The notes beneath the pieces are model-generated. The model was not told where the DNA came from. It made no database searches and worked only from the letters and a program-made list of their open reading frames with translations. The translations under genes and the position numbers were made by a program. A DNA stretch of 64,000 nt from the NCBI GenBank assembly GCA_035440445.1, contig DAORMJ010000012.1, positions 1 to 64,000 on the forward strand. The letters run 5' to 3'. Below are positions 26,744 to 36,460 of this stretch, piece after piece. Origin of the DNA: Ga0077548 sp035440445. GTDB taxonomy: Bacteria; Pseudomonadota; Alphaproteobacteria; Rhizobiales; Xanthobacteraceae. Each line of letters begins with the position of its first letter. Position 1 is the stretch's first letter.

Positions 26744-29173
26744 ATGGCTTTGAAGTTCCGCAATCTTCTCTTTGCGCTCATCGGCGCGATTCTCCTGCTC
26801 GCGCAACCCGCGCAGGCACAGAGCGCAAGCAACTCGGACATCCGCGTCCGGCTCGACACGATCAACTCGGTCTTTGATTACGTCGATGGCGGTATCAATC
26901 CGAACAGCCAGCGCTCGGAGCTCACGCGCCTGCGCACGGCACTGGAGCCGCTGCGCAACGAACTCTCGCAGATCGTCGAAGGGCTCGAGCCGCGCTTCGC
27001 CGAGATCGAGACCCGCATCAAGACGCTGGGCCCGCCGCCTGCCAAAGACGCCGCACCCGAAGACAGCAAGCTTGCCGATCAACGCAAGATACTCGGCGGC
27101 CAGCAGGCGGAAATCGATGGCCTCCTGAAACAGGCCCGCGTGCTGACGATCCGTGGCGATCAGCTTACCGCCAAGATCGATGAAATGCGGCGCGCGAGGC
27201 TCACCGACCGCTTGTTCGAGCGCACCATGAGCATCCTCGATCCGAAATTATGGATCGGCGCCGTGCAGGCCATTCCGGTGGAGCTCAACGCGGCGATCAC
27301 CCATTCGCGCGAGTGGTACGCGACGGTCTCGACATTGCCCGGTGTCATGCAGAGCGCGCTGGTCGCCGCCCTGTTGTGCCTCACCGTCATACTTGGAATT
27401 TTCTTTGCCCAGCGTTGGCTGAAGCGTTATTTCTCGCTGAACGGAGACAACGCAAAGGACAAGCCTTTGCCTCGCCTCCGGCGCGCGCGTGCAGCCCTTC
27501 GCGATTCGATTCTCGGCGCGGTTGCCTTGCCGCTCGCGGTTTACGCGGTCATCGAGATTCTTTCTTCGTTTGATTTCCTGATCGAGCGCGCTCATCAATC
27601 CGCGCTCGGCATTCTCGCAGCCGTCACGCTCTATTCCGTTGGCCGCGCTCTTGCGGGTGCGCTGCTGCGCCCGAACGATCTGCCGCGCCGGATCTTCAAT
27701 CTGAGCGACGAGACCGCGGGGCAGTTCTACAAGTTTGCGATTTACGGTCTGCTCGCCGCGGCGATCGGCGCTTCGCTGAACATTCTGCATCGCAGCCTCG
27801 GCGCGCCGCGCATCCTGCTCACCGCCACCAGCGCACTCATGGCGGGCATCGTTGCGCTCATCATTATCCGCTTGCTCCTGAAGACACGTCAGCTTGTGGA
27901 AGAAGGCAAGGACGAGCCGGCGCCGAACTGGCTGCGCCTGGTGCTGTGGATCGTTGCAGTGGTGATTCTTGGCAGCGTGCTGACGGGCTATATCTGGCTC
28001 GCGTCTTTCCTCACGAGCCGGCTCGTCCACGCCGCGATCGTGATCGCAAGCGCTTACGTGATCCTGCAGCTCATCAATGCTTATTTTGACGAGGGCCTGC
28101 AGGCCCACACGCAACGCGGCCGTTCCTTTGCGTCCACGCTCGGCATTCGCTCCCAGAGCCTTGAACTCGCAGCGGCACTCTTCGCAGGTGCGGCGCGCGT
28201 GCTCGTGTTCATCGTCGCGATCTTCCTGATCATCGGCAACTGGGGCACCTCGCTTACCGACCTCGCCGCAAGTTTCGACCGCGCCTCATTCGGAATCGAA
28301 TTCGGAAAGCTAAAGATTTCGCTTTACGATATCGGCGCCGCGATCGGGGTACTGGTTGTCGGCTCCTATCTCTCGCGCGTGTTGCAGCGCTGGCTTGCGG
28401 GCACCGTGTTGCCGCGCACGCGGCTCGACACCAGCCTGAAGAACTCGATCGCCACCATCGCGGGCTATCTCGGCGTGATCGCTGCGATCTCGATTGCGCT
28501 CGCCCGCCTCGGCCTCAACCTCGAAAACATCGCGCTTGTCGCCGGTGCACTCTCCGTCGGCATCGGCTTCGGCCTGCAGGCGGTGGTTTCGAACTTTGTT
28601 TCGGGATTGATCCTGCTCACCGAGCGGCCGGTGAAAGTAGGCGACCTCGTCAATGTCAAAGGCAATGACGGCTATGTGCGCAAGATCAGCGTACGCTCGA
28701 CCGAGCTCGAAACCTTCGACCGCGCGACCTTGATCATCCCGAACACCGAACTGATTACGAGCCCGGTCACCAACTGGACGCTCCACAACACGCCGTCGCG
28801 CATCAAGATTCCGGTGAGCGTTCCTGCCGATACCGACATCGAGGTGGTGCAGGACATTCTGCTGCATATCGCGCGCGAGAATAAGAACGTCGTCACCACG
28901 CCCGAGCCGCGCGTGATGCTGCTGAACATCGATGGCGACACGCTCGGCTTCGAGCTGCGCTGCCTAATTCGCAGCGCCACCATCGCGACCCAGACCAAAA
29001 GCGACCTAAACTTCGCGATCCTGCGCGCCTTCCGCAAGGCCGGCGTCCGCAAGGCCGCGTCCGAACCGGTCACGCCGGAACACGAAGAAGACGAAGTTCC
29101 CGATTCCACCGTCCCACACCGCTCCCCGGACGACGCAAGCCCCGCGCCGCAATTACCGGCAAGCAAGCGTTAA
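26744..29173 (+). CDS. Mechanosensitive ion channel family protein with DUF3772-type periplasmic domain
   Basis: 809 residues. Signal peptide at residues 1-26 (LLFALIGAILLLAQPAQAQ), then a mostly helical periplasmic domain with DUF3772-like features (about 27-205). About ten hydrophobic segments follow. The MscS core reads LALVAGALSVGIGFGLQAVVSNFVSG in essence (ALSVGIGFGLQAVVSNF visible), followed by RPVKVGDLVNVKG and the beta domain IPNTELITSPVTNWT. Such channels release solutes under osmotic downshock. The C-terminal 35 residues are acidic and Pro-rich. ATG 26744 is chosen because it starts the signal peptide. The CAP lipoprotein gene follows 28 bp on. Confidence 0.92.
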   Translation: MALKFRNLLFALIGAILLLAQPAQAQSASNSDIRVRLDTINSVFDYVDGGINPNSQRSELTRLRTALEPLRNELSQIVEGLEPRFAEIETRIKTLGPPPAKDAAPEDSKLADQRKILGGQQAEIDGLLKQARVLTIRGDQLTAKIDEMRRARLTDRLFERTMSILDPKLWIGAVQAIPVELNAAITHSREWYATVSTLPGVMQSALVAALLCLTVILGIFFAQRWLKRYFSLNGDNAKDKPLPRLRRARAALRDSILGAVALPLAVYAVIEILSSFDFLIERAHQSALGILAAVTLYSVGRALAGALLRPNDLPRRIFNLSDETAGQFYKFAIYGLLAAAIGASLNILHRSLGAPRILLTATSALMAGIVALIIIRLLLKTRQLVEEGKDEPAPNWLRLVLWIVAVVILGSVLTGYIWLASFLTSRLVHAAIVIASAYVILQLINAYFDEGLQAHTQRGRSFASTLGIRSQSLELAAALFAGAARVLVFIVAIFLIIGNWGTSLTDLAASFDRASFGIEFGKLKISLYDIGAAIGVLVVGSYLSRVLQRWLAGTVLPRTRLDTSLKNSIATIAGYLGVIAAISIALARLGLNLENIALVAGALSVGIGFGLQAVVSNFVSGLILLTERPVKVGDLVNVKGNDGYVRKISVRSTELETFDRATLIIPNTELITSPVTNWTLHNTPSRIKIPVSVPADTDIEVVQDILLHIARENKNVVTTPEPRVMLLNIDGDTLGFELRCLIRSATIATQTKSDLNFAILRAFRKAGVRKAASEPVTPEHEEDEVPDSTVPHRSPDDASPAPQLPASKR

Positions 29174-29201
29174 GCACTTTCGCGCTAACGACAGGACTCT
29201 C

Positions 29202-29717
29202 ATGCGACGAGCGATCATGGACATCTGCACGGTACTCGGCTTTCTGGCTCTGGCCGGCTGCGCGGCGACGACGGAAGCGCCACGGCAGCCTGCCTTTTAT
29301 GACAACCTCGCACGTGCTGAAGCGCATGTGGACGTGAATGCTGCCGCCTCGCTCCTGTCGGACTACCGCCAGAAGAACGGCCTGCCCCGTGTCGAGATCG
29401 ACCAGCGTCTGGTCGAAATGGCCGAAGCACAGGCCCGCGACATGGCGCGGCGCAATCAGGTCACGCACGATCCGGGCGGACGCAACTTCAACAAGCGCCT
29501 TGCCGCCTCCGGCTTCAACGCGCAGCGCGCAGCGGAAAACATCGGCGCGGGCTACCATACGCTCGCGGAGGCGTTCTCTGGCTGGCGCGACTCGCCTTCC
29601 CACAACAAGAACATGCTGCTGACCGGCGCGACCAAGATGGGAATCGCCGCAGCCTATGCACCGAACTCCAAGTACAAGGTGTTCTGGGCGCTCGTACTCG
29701 CGGAGCCGGACAAGTAG
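29202..29717 (+). CDS. CAP-domain lipoprotein (SCP/PR1-like)
   Basis: 171 residues. Lipobox LAGC near residue 20 marks a lipoprotein. The CAP fold shows LLSDYRQKNGLPRVEIDQRLV, the His of NQVTHDPGGRNFNKRL, AENIGAGYHTLAEAFSGWRD, and SPSHNKNMLLTGATKMGIA with the second His. Bacterial CAP proteins occur in envelope contexts; biochemical roles remain unclear. The gene may be cotranscribed with the channel gene upstream. Start ATG 29202 versus ATG 29217 cannot be settled. Confidence 0.85.
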   Translation: MRRAIMDICTVLGFLALAGCAATTEAPRQPAFYDNLARAEAHVDVNAAASLLSDYRQKNGLPRVEIDQRLVEMAEAQARDMARRNQVTHDPGGRNFNKRLAASGFNAQRAAENIGAGYHTLAEAFSGWRDSPSHNKNMLLTGATKMGIAAAYAPNSKYKVFWALVLAEPDK

Positions 29718-29728
29718 CGCTACAACGC

Positions 29729-29757
29729 TCTCCGGACGTTTTTCCGGAGATGCGAAA
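29729..29757 (+). promoter_or_regulatory. Hairpin sequestering the ribosome-binding site of the acyl-CoA synthetase gene
   Basis: Perfect 8-bp stem TCTCCGGA/TCCGGAGA (29729-29736 and 29743-29750) with a six-base loop CGTTTT. The right arm contains the GGAG ribosome-binding site, six bases before ATG 29757. The T-containing loop also gives a terminator look, but there is no T-run after the stem. Confidence 0.6.
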
Positions 29758-31373
29758 TGCTGCCGCACGCCGTTACCTATGAAGCGCTGGCCCGCGAATT
29801 TCGCTGGCAGGTGCCTTCCCGCTACAACATCGGCGTCGACATCTCCGACAAATGGGCGGCGCGCGATCCCGAACGGGTCGCGATCATCCACGTTCATCCG
29901 GACGGAAGGACCGAGACGTTCACGTTCCGCTGGCTCAGCGAGACCTCGAACCGGCTCGCCAACGTTTTGCGCGCAAAAGGCATCGAACGCGGCGATCGCG
30001 TGATCGTCTATATGCCGCAGGCTCCCGAAGTGGCGGCCTGTCACGCTGCGATCACGAAACTCGGCGGCATTGCGCTGCCAGTCGCCATCGTGTTCGGCCC
30101 GGAAGCGATCTCCTACCGGTTACAGAATTCCGGTGCCAAGGCCGTCATCACCAACGCGCAAGGTTCCGCGCGCATCGCCGAAATTCGCGGCGAGGCGCCT
30201 GAACTGAAACTCGTTCTATCCGTCGATGGAACGCAAGATGGCGCGGAGGATTTTCACGCACTGGTCGCGAAAGCGTCATCATCGTTCACGTCCGCCGATA
30301 CCTCGCCCGACGATCCCGGCCTGATGCTCTACACCTCCGGCACGACCGGTCAGCCCAAGGGCGCGCTGCATGCGCAACGCGTCGTGCTCGGTCATCTTCC
30401 CGGCGTGGAGATGCCGCATGATCTGTTCCCGCAACCCGGCGATCTGTTCTGGACTCCCGCGGACTGGGCCTGGGCAGGAGGCCTGCTCGACGTGCTTCTC
30501 CCGTCGCTGCATCACGGCGTGCCGGTCGTTTCGCGCAAGTTCGACAAGTTTGATCCGGAAGAAGCCTATGCCTTGATGGCAAAACTCAACATCCGCAACG
30601 TCTTCATTCCGCCGACCGCGTTGCGGATGCTGCGCTCCGCGCAAAGCCCGCGCGGACGCCACGACATCAAGCTGCGGACGCTCGGTTCGGGCGGCGAGTC
30701 GCTCGGTGCCGAGACCTATGAATGGGGCAAGGAAAGTTTCGGCCTCATCATCAACGAGTTTTACGGCCAGACCGAATGCAATCTCGTGCTCGCATCCTGC
30801 CATAAGCTCGGCGTCTCAAAGCCCGGCGCGATCGGCAAGGCCGTACCGGGACACGACGTCGCCGTGGTCCGCGCCGATGGCACACGTTGCGAAACCGGCG
30901 AACTCGGGCAGATCGCAGTCAGGCGGCCGGACCCCGTGATGTTTCTGGAATACTGGCAGAGGCCCGAAGCAACGCGCGAAAAATTCATCGGCGAATGGAT
31001 GCTAACCGGCGATCAGGGGATTCAGGACGAAGAGGGCTATTTCTTCTTCGTCGGCCGCGATGACGACGTGATAACGTCTGCAGGCTATCGCATCGGCCCC
31101 GGTGAAATCGAAGATTGTCTGATCCGCCATCCCGCCGTGGCGCTCGCCGCCGTCGTCGGCAAGCCGGACGCGCTCCGCACCGAGATTGTGAAAGCTTTCG
31201 TGCAGCTCAAGCCCGGAACGCAAGCATCGCCTGCGCTCGCCGAAGAGATTCAGAATTTCGTGAAGACGAAGTTGGCCGCACACGAATATCCGCGCGAGAT
31301 CGCCTTCGTGGACGCAATGCCGATGACGACGACCGGGAAAGTCATCCGCCGCATGTTGCGCGAACAGGCTTGA
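29757..31373 (+). CDS. AMP-forming acyl-CoA synthetase (short/medium-chain type)
   Basis: 538 residues. It activates a carboxylic acid to its CoA thioester with ATP. The AMP-binding signature is LMLYTSGTTGQPKGALH; later motifs are INEFYGQTECNLV, the ATP-contacting WMLTGDQGIQDEEGYFFFVGRDDDVI, and the catalytic Lys of TTTGKVIRRMLRE. The N-terminus (YNIGVDISDKWA) and the WTPADWAWAGGLLDVLLPSL segment are those of the acetyl/medium-chain AcsM-like group, not long-chain FadD. Substrate length cannot be fixed by eye. Expression may depend on opening the ribosome-binding-site hairpin just upstream. Confidence 0.9.
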   Translation: MLPHAVTYEALAREFRWQVPSRYNIGVDISDKWAARDPERVAIIHVHPDGRTETFTFRWLSETSNRLANVLRAKGIERGDRVIVYMPQAPEVAACHAAITKLGGIALPVAIVFGPEAISYRLQNSGAKAVITNAQGSARIAEIRGEAPELKLVLSVDGTQDGAEDFHALVAKASSSFTSADTSPDDPGLMLYTSGTTGQPKGALHAQRVVLGHLPGVEMPHDLFPQPGDLFWTPADWAWAGGLLDVLLPSLHHGVPVVSRKFDKFDPEEAYALMAKLNIRNVFIPPTALRMLRSAQSPRGRHDIKLRTLGSGGESLGAETYEWGKESFGLIINEFYGQTECNLVLASCHKLGVSKPGAIGKAVPGHDVAVVRADGTRCETGELGQIAVRRPDPVMFLEYWQRPEATREKFIGEWMLTGDQGIQDEEGYFFFVGRDDDVITSAGYRIGPGEIEDCLIRHPAVALAAVVGKPDALRTEIVKAFVQLKPGTQASPALAEEIQNFVKTKLAAHEYPREIAFVDAMPMTTTGKVIRRMLREQA

Positions 31374-31381
31374 GCCGGCGC

Positions 31382-32767
31382 CTACGCCGGCTTGTTCCAG
31401 ACGAAGACGTGCAGACCGAGCTTGCGCTTGGTCACGAGATAAAGCATCGCGGATTCGAACATCATCGCCGCCGAGATCGCAATCGCCGCGCCATAGAGCT
31501 TATAGTGCGGGATCAGGAGAAAGCAGAGTGCGACATTCGTGATGAAGGCGAGCCCATAAATCATCGCGCACAGCTTCTGCTCGCCGACCATGTTCAAGAG
31601 CCGCTCGACCGGGCCGACGCCCGCACGCGCCAGTAATCCGACCGCGAGCACGAACAAAAGCCCGTAACCGGCATCGAAGCCTTCGCCGAAGAGCGAAAGC
31701 AGAAACTTGCCGAGCACCAGAAGCATGATCGTCCCGGCGAGCGAAGGCCAGAAGGTCCACTTCACCGAGTCTGAAAGGAAGCGTTCGAGTTTTTCGCGCT
31801 GTCCGGACACATGGTACTCGGCAAAGCGGTGCGCGGTCGCGGCTGATACCGCGAAATAGACGAAGGCGACCAGCGCCAGAATTTTCGTTGCCGCGTAGTA
31901 AATCGCGATCTGACCGGGATCGACGTAGCGTTCCAGCACGAGAATGTCGGCGTAAGTCAGGAGAAAATAGAAGCTCTCGACCATGAAGATCGGAAACGCG
32001 GTCGCAAGCCAGAAGCGCGGTTCGAGCTTGCGCGGTCCGGCAGGCACTTTTTCACGCAGCCGCCGGTCCAGCAGAAACATCTGCGTGACGGTGACGAACC
32101 AATAGGCCACGACGGTTGAGATCATCGCGTAGAGCGCCGTGCTCGGAAGCCCGGCGAAATAGAACCCGGCCATGAAGGCAAGAATGATAAGCGGGCGGAC
32201 GATATAGCCCGGCACGAGCGCCATATCGATCCAGTTATAGGAGCGCGAGATGCCGTCCTGCGCGGCACTGAGTGCATGCATGGGCAGGCATGCGCACATC
32301 AGGACCAGCGGCACGACGTAGTGATTGTCGAGATAGGTTTGGAAAGTAAGGAGCGCGGCAACGGTGATGCCGCCGACCAGCGTGGCAATGCCCATGACCA
32401 GCCAGCGGCTGGCAAAGATATAGCCGCGCAATCGCGGCGCATCGCCCTGCGCGGTGTATTCTGGAATGAAGCGTTGCGCGGCGGTGCAGAGCCCCAGCGG
32501 CACGAGACTGCCGATCAGGAGCAGCCAGGTCCACACATAGACATAGACGCCGAATTCGTAGCGGCCCATCCAGCGCGCAAGCACGATCTGCGAAAGAAAC
32601 GCGACGCCCGCACCCGCGACACGAATGATGAAGGCGGTCGCAGCACCCCGCCGCGCAACGGAGTGATCGCTGTTTCCTGCAAACAGGCCGAGGACGCGCG
32701 CAGGCAATCCACGCACCATCGCGCGCAGCCCTTGCGGTTCCACTCGATCCTGATTGGCAAGCGACAC
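31382..32767 (-). CDS. Polysaccharide/lipid-linked oligosaccharide flippase (Wzx/MATE-like)
   Basis: 461 residues and about 12 hydrophobic segments, typical of the MOP superfamily that flips undecaprenyl-linked sugars. The start GAATAFIIRVAGAGVAFLSQ with LARWMGRYEFGVYVYVWTW matches the polysaccharide synthesis family. No glycosyltransferase or polymerase gene is next to it, so the exported sugar is unknown. It is convergent with the acyl-CoA synthetase gene (8 bp gap). The C-terminus (KLGLHVFVWNKPA) is cytoplasmic and short. Confidence 0.82.
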   Translation of the reverse strand: MSLANQDRVEPQGLRAMVRGLPARVLGLFAGNSDHSVARRGAATAFIIRVAGAGVAFLSQIVLARWMGRYEFGVYVYVWTWLLLIGSLVPLGLCTAAQRFIPEYTAQGDAPRLRGYIFASRWLVMGIATLVGGITVAALLTFQTYLDNHYVVPLVLMCACLPMHALSAAQDGISRSYNWIDMALVPGYIVRPLIILAFMAGFYFAGLPSTALYAMISTVVAYWFVTVTQMFLLDRRLREKVPAGPRKLEPRFWLATAFPIFMVESFYFLLTYADILVLERYVDPGQIAIYYAATKILALVAFVYFAVSAATAHRFAEYHVSGQREKLERFLSDSVKWTFWPSLAGTIMLLVLGKFLLSLFGEGFDAGYGLLFVLAVGLLARAGVGPVERLLNMVGEQKLCAMIYGLAFITNVALCFLLIPHYKLYGAAIAISAAMMFESAMLYLVTKRKLGLHVFVWNKPA

Positions 32768-32858
32768 GCCAATCTCCCTGCCTCGCGAGCTTTTGCTCGC
32801 ATTTTAGGAAGAGCTAGCAGAGCGCCGTTAAGAAACCCTTCAGAAAATACTTCACTCG

Positions 32859-33401
32859 TCAGCCAGAGAAGCCGCCATCTGCGAGATAGGCAACCTCTTC
32901 GGGCGTGGATTTGCGGCCCAGAATAGTGTTCCGGTGCGGGAACCGGCCGAAACGCTTGATCGCGTCGAGATGAATCTCGGCATACTTAATATTTTCCGGC
33001 TTTCCGCCCTGCTCCATCAGCGCGACGCAACGCTCCTGATCGGCCAGCTCCTCCGAATGCATGAACGGAAGATAGAAGAAGGTATGAAGCGCAGGCTCGA
33101 CGGCCTTATCGTGGCCTGCCGCAATCGCGCGATCGGCGATCAGCTTGGCTTTCTCGTCGGAGGCAAACGCTTTTGGCGTGCCGCGAAACATGTTGCGCGG
33201 GAACTGATCGAACAGAAGCACCAAGGCAAGCGCGAATTCGGGCGAGTTTTCCCACGCGTCGAACTCGCCGCGCATGCCGGCTTCATAGGTTGCCAGAAAT
33301 CTCGCGCGGACTTTCTCATCGAAGGACGGATCGGACTTGAACCAGTTTTCCTCTCCGGCATCCGTCCAGAACTGAATGATTTCGTCTGCGCGTGCGATCA
33401 T
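32859..33401 (-). CDS. DUF924 family protein
   Basis: 180 residues, full length for this TPR-like helical family. Marks: ADEIIQFWTDAGEENWFK, ALVLLFDQFPRNMFRGTPKA, FFYLPFMHSEELADQERC and the ending FGRFPHRNTILGRKSTPEE. The family is widespread but functionally uncharacterised. It follows the FATP-like acyl-CoA synthetase by 2 bp, so they are cotranscribed, which may hint at a link to lipid metabolism (inference). Confidence 0.9.
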   Translation of the reverse strand: MIARADEIIQFWTDAGEENWFKSDPSFDEKVRARFLATYEAGMRGEFDAWENSPEFALALVLLFDQFPRNMFRGTPKAFASDEKAKLIADRAIAAGHDKAVEPALHTFFYLPFMHSEELADQERCVALMEQGGKPENIKYAEIHLDAIKRFGRFPHRNTILGRKSTPEEVAYLADGGFSG

Positions 33402-33403
33402 AT

Positions 33404-35194
33404 CTAGAACCTGAACCCTTTCGTCTGTATTTTTTCGTAGAGCGCCGAGTCTAGCGGCACATAGCTTCCCTGCAAAGGATCGTAGAAATAGACCTCGTCT
33501 TTCACGGTTGCAGGATCGAAGCCCTCCTTCACAAGATCCACTTTGCGCTGCTTGAACGTGCCGGTGATATCGAGTTCGCGCTTCAGGCGAATGAAAATCG
33601 GGCGCGCATAGTCCGGCAGCGATTTCACAACATGCGCGCGCAACGCCGAAAGATCGAGCGGCCCGGCCGAGACGATTGCGATCATACCCGCCTTGCCATC
33701 GTAACCGCTGACAGGAACACCATAGACGGTCGCTTCCTGCACGCCGGGAAATACGGTGACCGCCTCCGAGACTTCCGAGGTCGATACGTTTTCACCCTTC
33801 CAGCGAAACGTGTCACCAATGCGATCGATGAAATAGAAGTAGCCTTTGGCGTCCTGCCGCAACAGGTCGCCGGTACGGAACCACGCGTCGCCCTTTTCGA
33901 ACACGTCGTGAAGAATCTTTTTCTTCGTCGCCTCCGGATCGGCATAGCCTTCAAAGCGGTTCGTGGGCTTGCTCGGATCATTAAGGATCTGCCCGATCGC
34001 TTCGCCTACTTCGCCCGGCTGGCACACGATGCAAAAGCCGCGGCTATCACGCACCGGCTGCTCCGTCTCGACATCGAACTTCACGATTCGGGTTGGAAAG
34101 CGATGCGCGAGATATTTCGGCAGGCGGCCGACCGCGCCCGGCGTGCCGTCGAAATTGAAGCTCGCGACGTTGCCTTCCGTCGCCGCGTAGAACTCCAGAA
34201 TGCGCGGGATGCCGAAGCGCTCCCGAAACAAGGGCCAGACATCCGGACGCATCCCGTTGCCGCAGCAAACGCGAATGGAATGCTGCTTTTCGTTGTCGTT
34301 AGGCGGTGCCGTGACGAGATAACGGCATAGCTCGCCGATATAGATGAAGGCGGTACATTTCCATTTTACGCAGTCGTCCCAGAACTCGCGCGCGGAGAAC
34401 TTCTCGCGGATGACGACCGTGCCCCCGCCGATCAGCGTCGCTCCGGTCGCGACCATGCCGCCGTTGGAATGATACATCGGCAGGCAATCATACATGCGGT
34501 CGGAGGGTTTGGTGCCGATCGCGCCCGCAAAGCCGTTTGCCGCGAGCATCAACCGGTAATGATTGATGTTCGCAGCCTTCGGCAGTCCGGTCGTCCCACT
34601 CGTGTAAATGAAGAGCGCACGATCGTTGATATCCAGATCGGGGCGATCGGCAGCCGGGATCGGCGCATCGTCCATCGCCGCGACTGCAGGCTCGATGCGA
34701 TCATATGCGGCCGGTTCTCCATGCACCCAGATCTTGGGCGTCACGGTGAGCTGATCCTTCGCGCCCTCGAGCGACTGGATCAGCCTCGAATCGACGATGA
34801 CGTGCTTGGGCGACACGATCGAAATCGAATGCGCAAGCGGCGTGCCGGTCAGGTTGGTGTTCAGGAGCGCGACCACGCCGCCGGCGCGCAGGATGCCGAG
34901 CCAGATGACGAGGTACTCCGGCCGGTTCAGCATCAGGAGACAAACGACGTCGCCCTTGCCGACGCCTTGCGCGCGCGCCCAGCGCGCATATTGGTTCGCC
35001 CGCCGATCGAGTTCGCGATAGGTGAAACGTTCGCGATCCGATACCAGCGCTTCCTTGTCGCCGTACTGTTTCGCGAGTTCTTCGACCACCCAGGGGAAAA
35101 TCCGCTTTGGGTTCTTCGCGATCGGCGTCGTCTTGCGCAGCGTCGAAAGCGCGCCGCGCAGATATTTCAGTTCCTGAACGAGACCCATCTTCAA
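33404..35194 (-). CDS. Long-chain acyl-CoA synthetase, FATP-like
   Basis: 596 residues. AMP-binding signature DRALFIYTSGTTGLPKAAN, then EFYAATEGNVASFNFDGTPG, typical of fatty-acid-transport-protein-like and very-long-chain synthetases. Later motifs: WFRTGDLLRQDAKGYFYFID with RIGDTFRWKGENVSTSEV, and the catalytic-lysine region ELDITGTFKQRKVDLVKEG. It couples import and activation of long-chain fatty acids or steroid side chains. DUF924 follows by 2 bp. An upstream gap of 87 bp separates it from the COG0523 gene on the same strand, so it may have its own promoter or be read through. Confidence 0.92.
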   Translation of the reverse strand: MKMGLVQELKYLRGALSTLRKTTPIAKNPKRIFPWVVEELAKQYGDKEALVSDRERFTYRELDRRANQYARWARAQGVGKGDVVCLLMLNRPEYLVIWLGILRAGGVVALLNTNLTGTPLAHSISIVSPKHVIVDSRLIQSLEGAKDQLTVTPKIWVHGEPAAYDRIEPAVAAMDDAPIPAADRPDLDINDRALFIYTSGTTGLPKAANINHYRLMLAANGFAGAIGTKPSDRMYDCLPMYHSNGGMVATGATLIGGGTVVIREKFSAREFWDDCVKWKCTAFIYIGELCRYLVTAPPNDNEKQHSIRVCCGNGMRPDVWPLFRERFGIPRILEFYAATEGNVASFNFDGTPGAVGRLPKYLAHRFPTRIVKFDVETEQPVRDSRGFCIVCQPGEVGEAIGQILNDPSKPTNRFEGYADPEATKKKILHDVFEKGDAWFRTGDLLRQDAKGYFYFIDRIGDTFRWKGENVSTSEVSEAVTVFPGVQEATVYGVPVSGYDGKAGMIAIVSAGPLDLSALRAHVVKSLPDYARPIFIRLKRELDITGTFKQRKVDLVKEGFDPATVKDEVYFYDPLQGSYVPLDSALYEKIQTKGFRF

Positions 35195-35281
35195 ACCCTC
35201 CCGCAGCGCGCTTCATAGCGCTTTCGCGGGAACGAGCTTCCGACATCGGAGCGGAAGGGGGCAAGTGCGAAGAGCGCGGCG

Positions 35282-36460
35282 CTAGCGTATCGCGAGCGGA
35301 TTGTCGGTAAGCGCCGCTTTGTCCGGCGTATCGATCTGCGGCACGCCCTGGAAGGCGTCGAACATCTTGCGCACCATTTCAGGCGCGAGATCCTTGGTGA
35401 TAAACACCATGCGGCTTCTGCGGTCGGCATCGGGCCAGGCGTCGAGACGCGCGGGCGGATGCATCAGATGCTGCACGACATGGAACACCACCGGCCGCTC
35501 CGGATCGTCGGCAAGCTGCACGATACCTTTCATGCGCAGGATCTTGTCGCCATGTGCCGATCGCAGCAGATCGAGAAACATCTCGAGCGTATTGAGCGCG
35601 ATGGGCGTCTCGGTCGCGATGCTGAAGGCCTTGATGGAGGCATCATGCCGCGAAGCCTGATCGTGCTTGTGGTCGTGATGATGGCCGTGAGCGTGACCAT
35701 GGTGGTGGCTGTGACCATGACCATGGTCATGATCGTGATGGTGGTGCACGTCTTCTTCCGCGGCGATCACCGCTTCCTCGCGCAGCCACCGCGCGACATC
35801 GGGGATCTTGCTTTGCGGATCATAAAGCCCGGCATTGATGAGCGCGTCGGCACTTACCTCGCCTTCGAGCACGATCGCGGCGGGATTGAGCTTCTTCAAT
35901 CGCGCGCGCAACGCCGGCAACTGCGCCGCGCCTTCCGGCAAATCGGTCTTGGTAATCACGATGCGGTCGGCCATCGCCGCCTGCTTCACCGCTTCTTCAT
36001 GGTTGTCGAGGGTCTTCATGCCGTTCACGGCATCGACCAGCGTCACCACCCCGTCGAGGCGATAGCGCAGCGTGAGATAAGGCTGCGTCATGATGATGTG
36101 AATGACGGATGCCGGGTCGGCAATGCCGGTCGTTTCGATCACCACGCGCTGGAACGGCTTGCAGCGGCCATTGTCGCGCGCGCGCAGAAGATTCTCGAGC
36201 GAGTTCACGAGATCGCCCCGCACCGCGCAGCATAGGCACCCGCTCGACAGCAGGATCACACCCTCTTCGACGATCTCGTAAAGGTTGTGATCGATGCCGA
36301 TATCGCCAACTTCATTGACGAGCACAGCGGTATCGGAAAGCGCGGGATCTTTCAGAAGACGGTTTAGAAGCGTCGTCTTCCCCGCCCCAAGGAAGCCGGT
36401 AAACACACTGAGCGGAAGCGGTTCGATCGGGCCTGAGGGCCGCGCCGGCACTTCACTCAC
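35282..36460 (-). CDS. COG0523 family GTPase/metal chaperone with histidine-rich segment
   Basis: 392 residues from a GTG start that overlaps the DacC-type gene stop (GTGA). Walker A is GFLGAGKTTLLN (residues 22-33), the metal site GCLCC covers residues 74-78, and the GTPase region ITKTDLP is present. Around residues 235-265 is a dense His/Asp stretch (HHHHDHDHGHGHSHHHGHAH plus more), a metal reservoir seen in zinc-related members such as ZigA/ZagA. The CobW C-terminal domain ends the chain. The metal is probably zinc, but cobalt or nickel cannot be excluded although cobalamin genes are in the window. Confidence 0.88.
   Translation of the reverse strand: MSEVPARPSGPIEPLPLSVFTGFLGAGKTTLLNRLLKDPALSDTAVLVNEVGDIGIDHNLYEIVEEGVILLSSGCLCCAVRGDLVNSLENLLRARDNGRCKPFQRVVIETTGIADPASVIHIIMTQPYLTLRYRLDGVVTLVDAVNGMKTLDNHEEAVKQAAMADRIVITKTDLPEGAAQLPALRARLKKLNPAAIVLEGEVSADALINAGLYDPQSKIPDVARWLREEAVIAAEEDVHHHHDHDHGHGHSHHHGHAHGHHHDHKHDQASRHDASIKAFSIATETPIALNTLEMFLDLLRSAHGDKILRMKGIVQLADDPERPVVFHVVQHLMHPPARLDAWPDADRRSRMVFITKDLAPEMVRKMFDAFQGVPQIDTPDKAALTDNPLAIR

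Noticed and set aside
35680..35760. CAT/GAC-rich tract as a DNA tandem repeat or CRISPR-like array
   Set aside because: It is the His/Asp-rich coding segment of the COG0523 GTPase; no regular spacer-repeat structure.
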